Source: Kiritimatiellales bacterium (GTDB taxonomy: Bacteria; Verrucomicrobiota; Kiritimatiellia; Kiritimatiellales; Pontiellaceae). From it: DNA of 40,843 bases. The notes under the pieces are model-generated. The model searched no databases. It was not told where the DNA came from and saw only the letters and a program-made list of their open reading frames with translations. A program made the translations under genes and the position numbers. The stretch spans positions 1 to 40,843 of the forward strand of contig JAIPJC010000013.1 in assembly GCA_021734345.1 (NCBI GenBank), written 5' to 3'. Every line of letters starts with the position of its first letter. Positions within the stretch are counted from its first letter, which is position 1. This document shows positions 19,341-28,868 of this stretch, one piece after another.

Positions 19341-21341
19341 CTACTTCACCGCAGCACCGGGGCCGATGGAGCCGTCGACGGTGACAAGTTTGAGCGAGTC
19401 GCCGAGGGAGGCGGCGAGGAGCATGCCTTGCGATTCGACGCCGCGCAGTTTGGCGGGTTTGAGGTTGGCGACGACGACGATGGTTTTGCCGATCAGCGAT
19501 TCGGGCGTGTAGTGCAGGGCGATGCCGGCGACAAGCTGGCGCTTTTCCGTTCCGAGATCGATCTGGAGCTTGAGCAGCTTGTCCGCCCCTTCGATCTTTT
19601 CGGCGGCGAGCACAACGGCGGTCTTGAGCTGGACGTTCATGACCTGATCGAAGGTGATGAGGCCGTCTGGCGGCGGTGTGGAAGGCGAGGGCGCCGTCCC
19701 TCCAGCTTTCGGGGGCTTGACGGGCTGCTTGGCTGGCGCAACGCGGCTGGAAGCCGCGTCTACTTTTTCGACTTCGATGCGGGGGAAGAGCGCGCCGGGC
19801 TGGGAAATGGCAGAGCCGGGAATGAGCACGCCGAATTTGGAGAGCTTGCCGACGTGCGGCTTGGCGTCGGCCATGCCGAGGGCGGTGCGTAGTTCGAGCA
19901 TCTTGGCGGGCATGACGGGATAGAGCAGGCCGGCGCAGACGCGCAGGCATTCGGCGGCGGTGTAGAGGCAGTGGTTAAGCAGCTCTTCTTTTCCTTCCTG
20001 CTTCGCCAAACTCCAAGGTGCGCGTTCCTGCAAATAAACATTAATCATCCGAACCGCTGACATGATAGATCCAACTGCGCTATCAAGTTTCATCGCACTA
20101 ATCTTCTCCCCAACTTCGGTAGATATGGCCGACACAGCGATCCATATGTCCTGCTCCATACCCGGGTTGTTTTCAATGGGATCATTGGTGTCAACCGAGT
20201 TTGAACGCACAGGTATTTTCCCATCGCAATATCGGTCGATCATGCTGAGGACGCGGTTGGCGACGTTGCCCAAGTCGTTGGCGAGGTCGGAGTTGTAGCG
20301 CTTCACAAACGCTTCCTCGGTGAAGGAGGCGTCCTGGCCAAGGGTCATTTCGGCGATGAGGAAGTAGCGGAAGGCGTCGACGCCATAGTTGTCGATCATG
20401 TCCATCGGGTTGACGACATTGCCAAGCGATTTGCTCATTTTGGTGCGACCGGTCAGCCACCAGCCATGGGCGAAGACGGTCTTGGGCATTTCAACACCCA
20501 TGGCCTTGAGCATGGTCGGCCAGTAGACGGTGTGGGTGGTGAGGATGTCCTTGCCGATGAGCTGGCAGGAGCACGGCCACCATTTTTTGAACTGCTCGTC
20601 GTCGGATTTGTAGCCGATGGCGGAGATGTAGTTGATGAGCGCGTCGAACCAGACGTAGGTGACGAAGTCGGAATCGAACGGCAGGTCGATGCCCCACGCG
20701 AGGCGCGATTTTGGGCGGGAGATGCAGAGATCCTGCAACTCCTTGTTTTTCAAGAAGCCAAGGGTTTCGTTGGCGCGGAAGGCGGGCTGGATAAAGTCGG
20801 GATGGGTTTCGATGTAGTCGATGAGCCACTGCTGGTATTTACCCATGCGGAAGAAATAGTTGGATTCGACGATGGAGTCGACCTTGCGGCCGCATTCGGG
20901 GCAGTTGCCTTCAACAAGATCCTTTTCGGCGAAGAAGCGTTCGCAGCCGACGCAGTACCAGCCTTCGTATTCGGCCTTGTAGATTTCGTCCTTCTCGTAG
21001 AGTTCCTGCAGGATCTGCTGGACGACGGTCTTATGGCGCGGCTCGGTGGTGCGGATGAAGTCATCGTTGGTGATTTCAAGGCGTTTCCATAGTTCCTGGA
21101 AGCGGATGACGGTCTGGTCGCACTGCTGCTGCGGGGTGATGCCGTTCTTGTCGGCAGCTTGCTGGACCTTCTGGCCGTGCTCGTCGGTTCCGGTGAGGAA
21201 GTGGGTGGGCACGTCGAGCAGGCGGTGGTAGTTGGCGAGCACGTCGGCGAGGATGGTCGTGTAGGAGTGGCCGATGTGCGGCTTGTCGTTCACATAGTAG
21301 ATCGGCGTCGTGACGTAGTAGTGGTCGGGCTTGTTGCTCAT
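19341..21341 (-). CDS. metG: Methionyl-tRNA synthetase with C-terminal tRNA-binding domain
   Basis: YYVTTPIYYVNDKPHIGHSYTT, CVGCERFF..CPECG, KMSKSLGNVV; C-terminal DQVMNVQLKTAVVLAAEKIEGADKLLKLQIDLG. Confidence 0.97.
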   Translation of the reverse strand: MSNKPDHYYVTTPIYYVNDKPHIGHSYTTILADVLANYHRLLDVPTHFLTGTDEHGQKVQQAADKNGITPQQQCDQTVIRFQELWKRLEITNDDFIRTTEPRHKTVVQQILQELYEKDEIYKAEYEGWYCVGCERFFAEKDLVEGNCPECGRKVDSIVESNYFFRMGKYQQWLIDYIETHPDFIQPAFRANETLGFLKNKELQDLCISRPKSRLAWGIDLPFDSDFVTYVWFDALINYISAIGYKSDDEQFKKWWPCSCQLIGKDILTTHTVYWPTMLKAMGVEMPKTVFAHGWWLTGRTKMSKSLGNVVNPMDMIDNYGVDAFRYFLIAEMTLGQDASFTEEAFVKRYNSDLANDLGNVANRVLSMIDRYCDGKIPVRSNSVDTNDPIENNPGMEQDIWIAVSAISTEVGEKISAMKLDSAVGSIMSAVRMINVYLQERAPWSLAKQEGKEELLNHCLYTAAECLRVCAGLLYPVMPAKMLELRTALGMADAKPHVGKLSKFGVLIPGSAISQPGALFPRIEVEKVDAASSRVAPAKQPVKPPKAGGTAPSPSTPPPDGLITFDQVMNVQLKTAVVLAAEKIEGADKLLKLQIDLGTEKRQLVAGIALHYTPESLIGKTIVVVANLKPAKLRGVESQGMLLAASLGDSLKLVTVDGSIGPGAAVK
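19736..19763 (-). repeat. 28-bp palindrome-containing repeat, copy 1 (inside metG)
   Basis: Reverse complement reads gtagacgcggcttccagccgcgttgcgc, identical to 34125-34152. Confidence 0.85.
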
Positions 21342-21419
21342 GGCTTTTTCCTCGGATTCAAAACAGGCGGGCATTGTAGAGGGATTGGGCGGCATTTCAA
21401 CGATTTATCCCAACATTGA

Positions 21420-21455
21420 AAAAAACCGCCCGGCGGGTGCGGGGCGGCTTTTGGC
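21420..21455 (-). terminator. Probable terminator of the DUF481 gene
   Basis: aaaaaccgcccggcgggtgcggggcggctttt hairpin with one bulge. Confidence 0.5.
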
Positions 21456-21485
21456 ATATTTTCAGACCCTGGAAACGACCGGAAC

Positions 21486-22217
21486 CTAGAAGTCGTAGCT
21501 CAGGCCGGCAATGACGGTGGTATCGTTGTAGGCGATCCCCGGATCGGGCATGTTGTCGTACTCGTCGCGCAGCTCGACAAACAGCGCAAGCTTGTTGTTC
21601 ACCTTGCTCTTCACGCCGGTCACCAGCAGCCCGCTGCCGTTGTCGGTATCCTTGACATCCGCACTGTATTCTATGTTGAGGTAGTAGCTGGCGGTTTCGC
21701 TGATGTTCCAGAGATAGTTTCCGGCGGCACGGTATTCCGCAAAGTCCTCATCCCCAGCGTCGGTGTCTTCGTGGACATAGTTGATACCGCCGTTGGCATC
21801 CAGTTTCATTTTGGCGTTATTGATGAAGTAGTAGCCGATGTTCGGACCGATTTTGACGCGGTAGTTGATGTCCTTGAGCGCATCGTTGTAGATTTCGCCG
21901 AATGCTGCGGCGTACCATCTGCTACCTTCGCCCAGCTTCAACCGGTATTCCGATTGGCCGCGCAGCTGGCCTTCGGTCTGGTCGCCTTCGGTATTGCCGT
22001 ATTCACCATAGAGGCTGCTGATCCAGTCGCTACCCGGCGAAGTCCGGTCGCCCTTGAGGCTCATTGTGTAGAGCGTCTTTTCGGTATTGCCCGACTTGTA
22101 GGTCGCACCAAGGGCCAGACTGCTTTTCCAAACCACGTTCGTATCCGCATCAGCCGCAAAACCCGCCACCGGAGCAACCACCAGCGAAGCCAATACAATC
22201 CCTTTAACCATCCTCAT
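21486..22217 (-). CDS. DUF481 family outer-membrane beta-barrel protein
   Basis: Signal peptide MRMVKGIVLASLVVAPVAGFAA; WKSSLALGATYKSGNTEKTLYTMSLKGDR; ends AGLSYDF; RBS aaaggag upstream. Confidence 0.82.
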   Translation of the reverse strand: MRMVKGIVLASLVVAPVAGFAADADTNVVWKSSLALGATYKSGNTEKTLYTMSLKGDRTSPGSDWISSLYGEYGNTEGDQTEGQLRGQSEYRLKLGEGSRWYAAAFGEIYNDALKDINYRVKIGPNIGYYFINNAKMKLDANGGINYVHEDTDAGDEDFAEYRAAGNYLWNISETASYYLNIEYSADVKDTDNGSGLLVTGVKSKVNNKLALFVELRDEYDNMPDPGIAYNDTTVIAGLSYDF

Positions 22218-22346
22218 TGCATTTCTCCTTTTGTTAAGACGGCGGAGTCTAAAATAAGAAGCCTTGCGCCAACAACTTTTTAAATTCCCATTTTTTCGTT
22301 TGTTCTTCCTGTTTTCCGGGCCAGTTCCGTGTGCTACCGTTCGCGC

Positions 22347-22808
22347 ATGTCTGGCAAAAGCGCGCAACAATGGATCGATGAACTGGAACTGGCACGCCAT
22401 CCGGAAGGTGGATGGTTCCGGCGGGTGTACGAGTCGGAGTTGACGGTGGACGGGTCGCGTCCGGCCATGAGCTCGATCTACTACCTGCTCGAAAGCGGCG
22501 ACTTTTCCGCGCTCCACCGGTTGAAGAGCGACGAGCAATGGCACTTCTACCACGGGGCTCCCATCACGATCCACATGCTTGATGCGGGAGGCCGATACAC
22601 CCAGACCACACTCGGAACAAAAGGCCCGTTCCAGTGCACGGTCAAGGCCGGCCAACTGTTCGGGGCAACGGTTGGAAACGGCTACGCACTGGTGGGCTGC
22701 ACGGTCGCGCCGGGGTTCGACTACTCCGGCTTCGAGCTGCCGGCTCGCGGCACGCTGCTGCGTGATTATCCACTACATGCGGAGATGATCGGTCGCCTAA
22801 CCCGTTGA
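22347..22808 (+). CDS. Cupin-like DUF985 family protein
   Basis: LARHPEGGWFRRVYES, SSIYYLLESGDFSALHRLKSDEQWHFYHG, GCTVAPGFDYSGFEL. Confidence 0.88.
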   Translation: MSGKSAQQWIDELELARHPEGGWFRRVYESELTVDGSRPAMSSIYYLLESGDFSALHRLKSDEQWHFYHGAPITIHMLDAGGRYTQTTLGTKGPFQCTVKAGQLFGATVGNGYALVGCTVAPGFDYSGFELPARGTLLRDYPLHAEMIGRLTR

Positions 22809-22839
22809 ACAAAGCCTTCTTATTTAGATGGTTCCCCGG

Positions 22840-22867
22840 TTGACAGCCCCGTCCACACGCCTAAAAT
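22840..22867 (+). promoter_or_regulatory. Sigma70-type promoter
   Basis: TTGACA - 16 nt - TAAAAT upstream of the 22894 ORF. Confidence 0.6.
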
Positions 22868-22893
22868 GCCCTTGTTAACAAAAGGAGTCACCA

Positions 22894-23367
22894 ATGCCGT
22901 ACAGACAGACGAAGGAAGTGCTGGACCAGGCGCGGAAGTTCCACCAGCGGTTGGGAAAATTCTACGACGACCTCAAGGACAACGCGTCGGTGGAACACAC
23001 CCGCGCCCTGCTCGACTACATGAGCCGGCACGAAACCTACCTCGACCAATGCCTGCAGGAATTCAAGGACCAGGTTTCCGTCAACGTACTCGATACCTTC
23101 ATGCAGTACGGCTCCGACGCATCGTCGCAAGTCCACATCGACCGCTTCGTGATCAAGCCGGAAATGTCGGTGGACGATGTCGTTGCGGCGGCCATGCACT
23201 TCGATGCCTGCCTGATCCAGTTCTACCGGGAAATGGCCACCAAAAGCTCGAACGCCAAGGTGCGCGAAGTGTTCGAAAACCTGCTGGTGATGGAGCAGCA
23301 CGAGCAAATCGAACTCAGCAAGCAAACGCTGGAACTCAGTTCGCTTGAAGCGCAAAACAAGATTTGA
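22894..23367 (+). CDS. Small helical protein, possibly ferritin-like fold
   Basis: 157 aa, all-helical look with spaced E/H residues (EHTRALLDYMSRHE, FENLLVMEQHEQIE); RBS aaaggag. Confidence 0.6.
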   Translation: MPYRQTKEVLDQARKFHQRLGKFYDDLKDNASVEHTRALLDYMSRHETYLDQCLQEFKDQVSVNVLDTFMQYGSDASSQVHIDRFVIKPEMSVDDVVAAAMHFDACLIQFYREMATKSSNAKVREVFENLLVMEQHEQIELSKQTLELSSLEAQNKI

Positions 23368-23403
23368 TTTCCAGACCTTGGCACTTTGCGATACCGTGCC
23401 GAC

Positions 23404-23925
23404 ATGATTTACAAATTCGAAGACCGCACCCCATCCCTGCCCGCGGAATACTACGTGGCCGACTCCGCCATGGTCATCGGCGATGTCATCCTCGGCAACC
23501 AGTCCAGCGTGTGGTTTGGTGCCGTGCTGCGCGGCGACATCGAACCGATCACCCTCGGCGAACGCAGCAACATCCAGGACAACTCCGTCGCCCACACCAG
23601 CAAAGGGAAAGCCGTCGTCATCGGCAGCGACACCACCATTGGCCACAAGGTCATGCTGCATGCGTGCACCGTCGGCAACAACTGCCTCATCGGCATGGGC
23701 GCCATCCTGCTCGACGGTTGCGAGATTGGCGACAACTGCCTGATCGGCGCCGGAACGGTCGTGGGGCAAAACCGCAAGATCCCCGCCGGTTCGCTTGCCG
23801 TCGGCTCCCCCGCCCGTGTTATCCGCACGCTCAGCGACGAGGACATCGACACGGTCCGCCGATATGCCGAGCGCTATGTCGCCCTCCAGGCCCGCTACCG
23901 CAACGGCGCGCTGACGGTTCTGTAG
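23404..23925 (+). CDS. Gamma-carbonic anhydrase family / hexapeptide-repeat protein
   Basis: SSVWFGAVLRGDIEPITLGERSNIQDNSVAHT, IGHKVMLHACTVGNNCLIGMGAILLDG. Confidence 0.92.
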   Translation: MIYKFEDRTPSLPAEYYVADSAMVIGDVILGNQSSVWFGAVLRGDIEPITLGERSNIQDNSVAHTSKGKAVVIGSDTTIGHKVMLHACTVGNNCLIGMGAILLDGCEIGDNCLIGAGTVVGQNRKIPAGSLAVGSPARVIRTLSDEDIDTVRRYAERYVALQARYRNGALTVL

Positions 23926-23934
23926 AACGAACGC

Positions 23935-25404
23935 CTATTTTTTCGCCTTCTTGCCTGCGGGCTTGGGATACAGCCGCCTGAGGCCAGGCGGAAGCGTTTT
24001 TGCCGCACGGACGCGTTCTTCAAGCAAGGCGTCCATCCGCGCGATCTGGTCGCGGTATTCCGGATTGTCCGCCTGGTTGGTCATTTCCTCCGGATCGGTG
24101 GAGCGGTCGTAGAACTCGATCATGTCCGGCCCGCCGTCGCCCCACTTGGTGTAGCGGTAGTTGCCGGCGCGCACGGTGTAGCCGCCCGGCATCTGCGTCA
24201 GCGTACTCTCGCGCACCGAAACCGAAGGATCGGCCACGACCGGCGCAAGACTGACTCCGGAAACCATCGCGGGTTTCGGAAGCCCGGCCAGGTCGCTGAA
24301 CGTCGGATAGAAGTCGATCATCTCGGCGAAGGACCGCGTTTCCGTACCGCGCTGCGGCATGCCCGGCGCGGAAATGATCAGCGGTACGCGGCCGGCGTTT
24401 TCGAAGAGCGTCATTTTCTGGAAGTGGTCGTGTTCGCCCATGTGGTAGCCGTGGTCGGACGTGAACAGCACGACGGTGTTGTCCTTCAGCCCCGCCTCAT
24501 CCAACCCTTGGAGAACCCTCCCGACCTGCGCATCGAGGAAGCTGATCGCGGCGTAGTAGGCGCGGATCACCGTTCGGCGCATTTCATCGGACAGCCCGAT
24601 TGCGGTCTTGTGGGCATGCAGCGTCTTTTGCGCCGGCTCGGGAAGCGTGTCGAAGTAGCCGTCCGGAACCTGCGGCACCACCATGTCCTTCGGATCGTAC
24701 ATGTCGAAATATTTCTTCGGGGAAACGTATGGAGTGTGGGGCTTGTAGAACCCGACGCCGAGGAAGAACGGTTGCTTGGCGGCGGCGTATTTCTTGATCA
24801 GCCGGATCGATTCGGTCGCGACGATGCCGTCGGTCTGCTCCTCGTCCGTGCCGTCGGCGGCCAGCCAGCTCAGCCGAGCGCCGAACCCCTTCTTGCCATC
24901 GCCGTCGATGCTATGGATGAGGTTTTCCTCGTCCTTGTCTCGCCCTCGCGGATTGACCGTTTCGTTCCACGATGCCGGATCGTCGTGGCCCGGCGTGCCG
25001 ATTTCACCGGGGTTGCCGTAGTGGAAAATCTTGCCGACGCGCGCAGCGACGTATCCGTTGTTCATGAAGTGCTGGCTCATCGTCACCACGTCCGGCGCAC
25101 GTTCGCGCAGCAGCGTGTTCAGGTCGTACAGCCCGGTCTGGTCGGGATAGAGCCCGCTCATGAAGCAGTTGCGCGACGGCCCGCAAAGCGGGAAATTGGT
25201 GTAGGCATCGCGGAAAATGCGCCCTTCGCGCGCAAGGCGGTCGATGTTCGGCGTCTTGATGATGCGGTTGCCGTAGCAGCCGAGGTTGTCGTTGAGGTCG
25301 TCGGCAATGATGAACAGTACGTTGGGCTTGGCTGTGCCTTTCGCCGACACGGTTGAACACAGCGCCGTGGCACCGACGGTTTGGATAAAACATCTTCTCT
25401 TCAT
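23935..25404 (-). CDS. Sulfatase (iduronate-2-sulfatase-like)
   Basis: PNVLFIIADDLNDNLGCYGN, FPLCGPSRNCFMSGLYPDQ, FTSDHGYHMGEH; ATG 25404. Confidence 0.92.
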   Translation of the reverse strand: MKRRCFIQTVGATALCSTVSAKGTAKPNVLFIIADDLNDNLGCYGNRIIKTPNIDRLAREGRIFRDAYTNFPLCGPSRNCFMSGLYPDQTGLYDLNTLLRERAPDVVTMSQHFMNNGYVAARVGKIFHYGNPGEIGTPGHDDPASWNETVNPRGRDKDEENLIHSIDGDGKKGFGARLSWLAADGTDEEQTDGIVATESIRLIKKYAAAKQPFFLGVGFYKPHTPYVSPKKYFDMYDPKDMVVPQVPDGYFDTLPEPAQKTLHAHKTAIGLSDEMRRTVIRAYYAAISFLDAQVGRVLQGLDEAGLKDNTVVLFTSDHGYHMGEHDHFQKMTLFENAGRVPLIISAPGMPQRGTETRSFAEMIDFYPTFSDLAGLPKPAMVSGVSLAPVVADPSVSVRESTLTQMPGGYTVRAGNYRYTKWGDGGPDMIEFYDRSTDPEEMTNQADNPEYRDQIARMDALLEERVRAAKTLPPGLRRLYPKPAGKKAKK

Positions 25405-25406
25405 AG

Positions 25407-26102
25407 TCAGCTCCCCTGCTCCACCGGCGCAACCAGGCGCAACCCGCCCGTCGACACATCGGCTCTCCACACATATACCTCGACACCCGCGGCTTTGGCA
25501 ACTCCAAGCGCGGCGGCGTATTGCGGGTCGATCTCGCGCGCGACACGGAAGGCGGTTCCGGCGGAACGGGGAACAACATAGAGCATCGCGGCGCGGTGTC
25601 CGGCCTTCACAACGTCCACAAGTTCGTCGAGATGCTTCCGTCCGCGCTCGGTGACGGCATCGGGAAAGGCATGGCATCCGTCGGCCGCCAGCAGCGTCAC
25701 GCTCTTGACCTCGACATAGAAAAGCTCGCCGCCGGAGCGCAGCAGCAGGTCGAAGCGACTGTTGCCGAAGGTTTGCTCGCGCAGCACTTCGGCATAGCCG
25801 GAAAGCGCGGGAATCCAACCCTTGGAAACCGCCTCGAACGCCACTTCGTTGGCGCGGCCGGTGTTGACGCAGATCCAGCATTGGCCGTTGTGAACAAGTT
25901 CCCACGTGTAGCGGTATTTGCGTTTCGGGTTGCCGCTATCGGAAAGGGCGACGCGCCAACCAGGCTCGGCGCACGTCGTCATCCGCCCGGTGTTTGGACA
26001 GTGCGCGGTAACCACCGTGCCGTCGTCCAGCTCGACATCGGCGAGGAAGCGCTTGTAGCGCCGAAGCAACGTGCCGAAAATCAGCGGCGCGTCGAACGTC
26101 AT
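25407..26102 (-). CDS. sfsA: SfsA family protein
   Basis: LLRRYKRFLADVELDDGTVVTAHCPNTGRM, FYVEVKSVTLL, FPDAVTERGRKHL. Confidence 0.93.
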   Translation of the reverse strand: MTFDAPLIFGTLLRRYKRFLADVELDDGTVVTAHCPNTGRMTTCAEPGWRVALSDSGNPKRKYRYTWELVHNGQCWICVNTGRANEVAFEAVSKGWIPALSGYAEVLREQTFGNSRFDLLLRSGGELFYVEVKSVTLLAADGCHAFPDAVTERGRKHLDELVDVVKAGHRAAMLYVVPRSAGTAFRVAREIDPQYAAALGVAKAAGVEVYVWRADVSTGGLRLVAPVEQGS

Positions 26103-26995
26103 GGGGTCGGCTTTTGGTTCCACGCGACAATGCATTCGTCGATGGTAAGTTCGTAGCGCTCGTTGCAGAACTGGCATTGGATGCCGACGTTCTCGCCCTT
26201 CTTCACGATTTCCATCCGGTCGGGGATCGGCAGGCTGCGGACGACCGCGGTCATTTTATCGCGGTTGCAGGTGCATTGGAATTTCGGCGCAGGGCAGGTT
26301 TCCACATGGAGTCCCTCGTAGCCCGGCTCGTCGCCCATCAGCGCCTTGGCGATCTGTTCGAAATATCCATCGGCATCGCTGTCATGGCCGAGCAGGTCGC
26401 GGAAAACGGAGTCGTCCATCCGGCGGCGGATGCGGTCGAAGCGTTCCAGATCGGTATTGGGCAAAGCCTGGATCATCCAGCCCTGGCAGAGTTGTACGGG
26501 GTTTTCCGGGTCGGGGTTGAAGCCGATCAGGACGCTCATGCCGGTTTCGACCTGGTCGGAAATGCAATAGTGGTAGGCCAGATCGTTCACGGCATCGTGC
26601 AGCGAAATCGGCGTCGTACCAGTGTTTTCGATGATACCATCCCTGGACACGATCACCTGCAGTTCGCCGACCTCCCCGTACAACTCGTCGTGTACATCGT
26701 CATGCAGGCCAAGCTGTGGCGGCGAGATCAGCGAGCGCACGGTGCCATCCTGCCCGGCATCGGCCACGATGGCCCGCAACGCGCCGTGGTATTTCCAGCG
26801 GGCGTTCAGCCGACGGCCTTCCGGCAGGACCGCGGCGGCGAGCAGTGCGCCGGTCATGGCGCGGCCGAGGATGTGCGCCGCGGCCGGATCGCAATCGTGG
26901 CGGACAATAGCTTCGTTCGCGGAACGAGTCGTTGCGGCATAGGCGAAGGCGATATCAAGCCCCTTGAAGTGGCCTTTGTAGAGTAGATCGTTCAT
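26099..26995 (-). CDS. hslO: Hsp33 redox-regulated chaperone
   Basis: CTCN...CQFC zinc motif, LGRAMTGALLAAAVL; start overlap with sfsA. Confidence 0.9.
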   Translation of the reverse strand: MNDLLYKGHFKGLDIAFAYAATTRSANEAIVRHDCDPAAAHILGRAMTGALLAAAVLPEGRRLNARWKYHGALRAIVADAGQDGTVRSLISPPQLGLHDDVHDELYGEVGELQVIVSRDGIIENTGTTPISLHDAVNDLAYHYCISDQVETGMSVLIGFNPDPENPVQLCQGWMIQALPNTDLERFDRIRRRMDDSVFRDLLGHDSDADGYFEQIAKALMGDEPGYEGLHVETCPAPKFQCTCNRDKMTAVVRSLPIPDRMEIVKKGENVGIQCQFCNERYELTIDECIVAWNQKPTP

Positions 26996-27009
26996 AGCTC
27001 GCGTATTCT

Positions 27010-27621
27010 TCAAAACGGGGCCGGACATTCAAGTTTAATCGGGTCGCCCGATCCCGGATGGCTCAGTTCAAGCGTCTGGGCGTGGAGCATGAGGCGGGCG
27101 GCGGGCGTTCCGTAGATGGGATCGCCGACGATGGGATGGCCGATGGATTGCATGTGCAGGCGCAGCTGGTGCGAGCGCCCGGTTTGGGGAAACAATGCGA
27201 GCCGGGTGGTTGCCATCCCGCGCTCCAAGACCTTCCATTCGGTGACGGCCTTCTTGCCGCGCACGCAGTCGATCAGATGTTTTGGCGGCAGCCGTTGCTC
27301 CATGTCCTTGCGCATCGGGAAATCAACGGTGCCGCAATCCGCCTCGACGACGCCCTCGACGATGGCGATGTAGGTTTTGGCGACCTGCCGGTGTTCGAAC
27401 TGCAAACCAAGGTTGCGCTGGGTCTCCGGCGAACAGGCGAAGAGGACGAGGCCGGAGGTGTCCATATCGAGCCGGTGCACCACCAGCGCATCGGGAAAGC
27501 GTTCGAGTACGCGAAGGTAGAGGCAATCCTGCTTATCCGCCCCCCGCCCCGGAACGGTCAACAACCCCGTCGGCTTGTTCACGGCCACAAGGAATTCGTC
27601 ACTATGGAGAATGTCCAACAT
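27010..27621 (-). CDS. RluA family pseudouridine synthase
   Basis: VVHRLDMDTSGLVLFA, TGRSHQLRLHMQSIGHPIVGDPIYG. Confidence 0.92.
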   Translation of the reverse strand: MLDILHSDEFLVAVNKPTGLLTVPGRGADKQDCLYLRVLERFPDALVVHRLDMDTSGLVLFACSPETQRNLGLQFEHRQVAKTYIAIVEGVVEADCGTVDFPMRKDMEQRLPPKHLIDCVRGKKAVTEWKVLERGMATTRLALFPQTGRSHQLRLHMQSIGHPIVGDPIYGTPAARLMLHAQTLELSHPGSGDPIKLECPAPF

Positions 27622-27867
27622 TCGGGAAACGTGCCTGAATCCCGTATCATAGCCGATTCAAAACATTGGAAAATCCACGTTCCGCGGCCTACTCGCTTCA
27701 AAGTCGAAAGCAACCCGCTATTTTTGGTTAAATGAAAATATTTAATATTATACTTTGATAATATATATTGTTTTTAAATACACGTTGACATCCATAGGTA
27801 TTTAGGACTAGAAGGCCCCTAGCTCTTTCGGGCAACGATGCCCGACTGGCAACCAAGGGAGGGTAGA

Positions 27868-28782
27868 ATGAAAATCAACATGACATCCACCATCGCGGGC
27901 ACACTGCTGCTCGTTGTCACCGCCCACGGGCAGGCATATACCCCGGCATTTTCAGTGGTCAATGGAGGCCCGTCGGGTCTGCCGGGTGATAATGTCTATC
28001 AACCTGGCCCAGCCTTGGTTCTTCCAGGCATTGGCGTTTGGGAAGTCGATGCCATTTCGGGCAACCAGCATGGCATTCCGGAAGAGTGGGTGTTTTCGGT
28101 CGACATCGGCTCGGTCGGAGCACCAGGTTCTGCCGTGAACCAAGAGGCAACGCTTCCCTTGCCCGGCGACCACCCGGCGGACATCTACAGATCGGCAGGC
28201 TTGGGACTCAATGGCTTGGATTGGGATGGCGATGGCGTTGCCAACCCATTGCTTGGTCCTTCGCTGGGCCTGATCGAGCAACCCCCGCTGGGCGACGATG
28301 TCGATGGCTTGGAAGTGCATGGGCTTGCGGGCAATATCTACTATTCCCTGAGCCAGGCTTCGGCTGTTGGCATTGGCTTCGATGGCGCAACGCTGTTCTT
28401 GAATCCGGCCGCCCCTGGATATGACGCCGCTCCGTCCCCTTTTGCCTTTGCAGCCCAGTTAGGCTTGTTAGGCGGTGGAGCGGACGACCTCGATGCGGTG
28501 GTGGTCTACGATGCGAACGGCCTTTGGGATCCGGGCGACCAGATCTTCTTCTCCCTCACAGCAGGATCCGCAACGTTGGCAGCCAACGGCTGGAGCGCGG
28601 CGGATATCCTCGTCTCGCAGGGAGGAATTGTTGGCTTGGCCGTATCGGCGGCTCAACTGGGACTTAATGGAGCGACAGACAACATCGACGCACTCGACGT
28701 GATCCCCGAACCGAGCGTGATTCTGCTACTCGCAATCGGTGGTGCCGGGTTCTACGCCCGTAAACGGCTGCTACCCTATTGA
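27868..28782 (+). CDS. PEP-CTERM sorting domain protein
   Basis: Signal peptide MKINMTSTIAGTLLLVVTAHGQA; C-terminus VIPEPSVILLLAIGGAGFYARKRLLPY; RBS gggagg. Confidence 0.92.
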   Translation: MKINMTSTIAGTLLLVVTAHGQAYTPAFSVVNGGPSGLPGDNVYQPGPALVLPGIGVWEVDAISGNQHGIPEEWVFSVDIGSVGAPGSAVNQEATLPLPGDHPADIYRSAGLGLNGLDWDGDGVANPLLGPSLGLIEQPPLGDDVDGLEVHGLAGNIYYSLSQASAVGIGFDGATLFLNPAAPGYDAAPSPFAFAAQLGLLGGGADDLDAVVVYDANGLWDPGDQIFFSLTAGSATLAANGWSAADILVSQGGIVGLAVSAAQLGLNGATDNIDALDVIPEPSVILLLAIGGAGFYARKRLLPY

Positions 28783-28805
28783 GTTGATCCGATCCAAAAA
28801 ACCAG

Positions 28806-28834
28806 AAAGCCGGGAACGATTTCCCGGCTTTTTC
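28806..28834 (+). terminator. Rho-independent terminator
   Basis: 11-bp stem aaagccgggaa-cgat-ttcccggcttt followed by Ts. Confidence 0.82.
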
Positions 28835-28868
28835 CGTGGGGTGCGCGGGACTTCTTCCGGGTTGTTCG

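Noticed and set aside
27810-27850. Guanidine-II (mini-ykkC) riboswitch
   Set aside because: Only one hairpin with an ACGA loop is seen; the known class needs two ACGR hairpins and different downstream genes.
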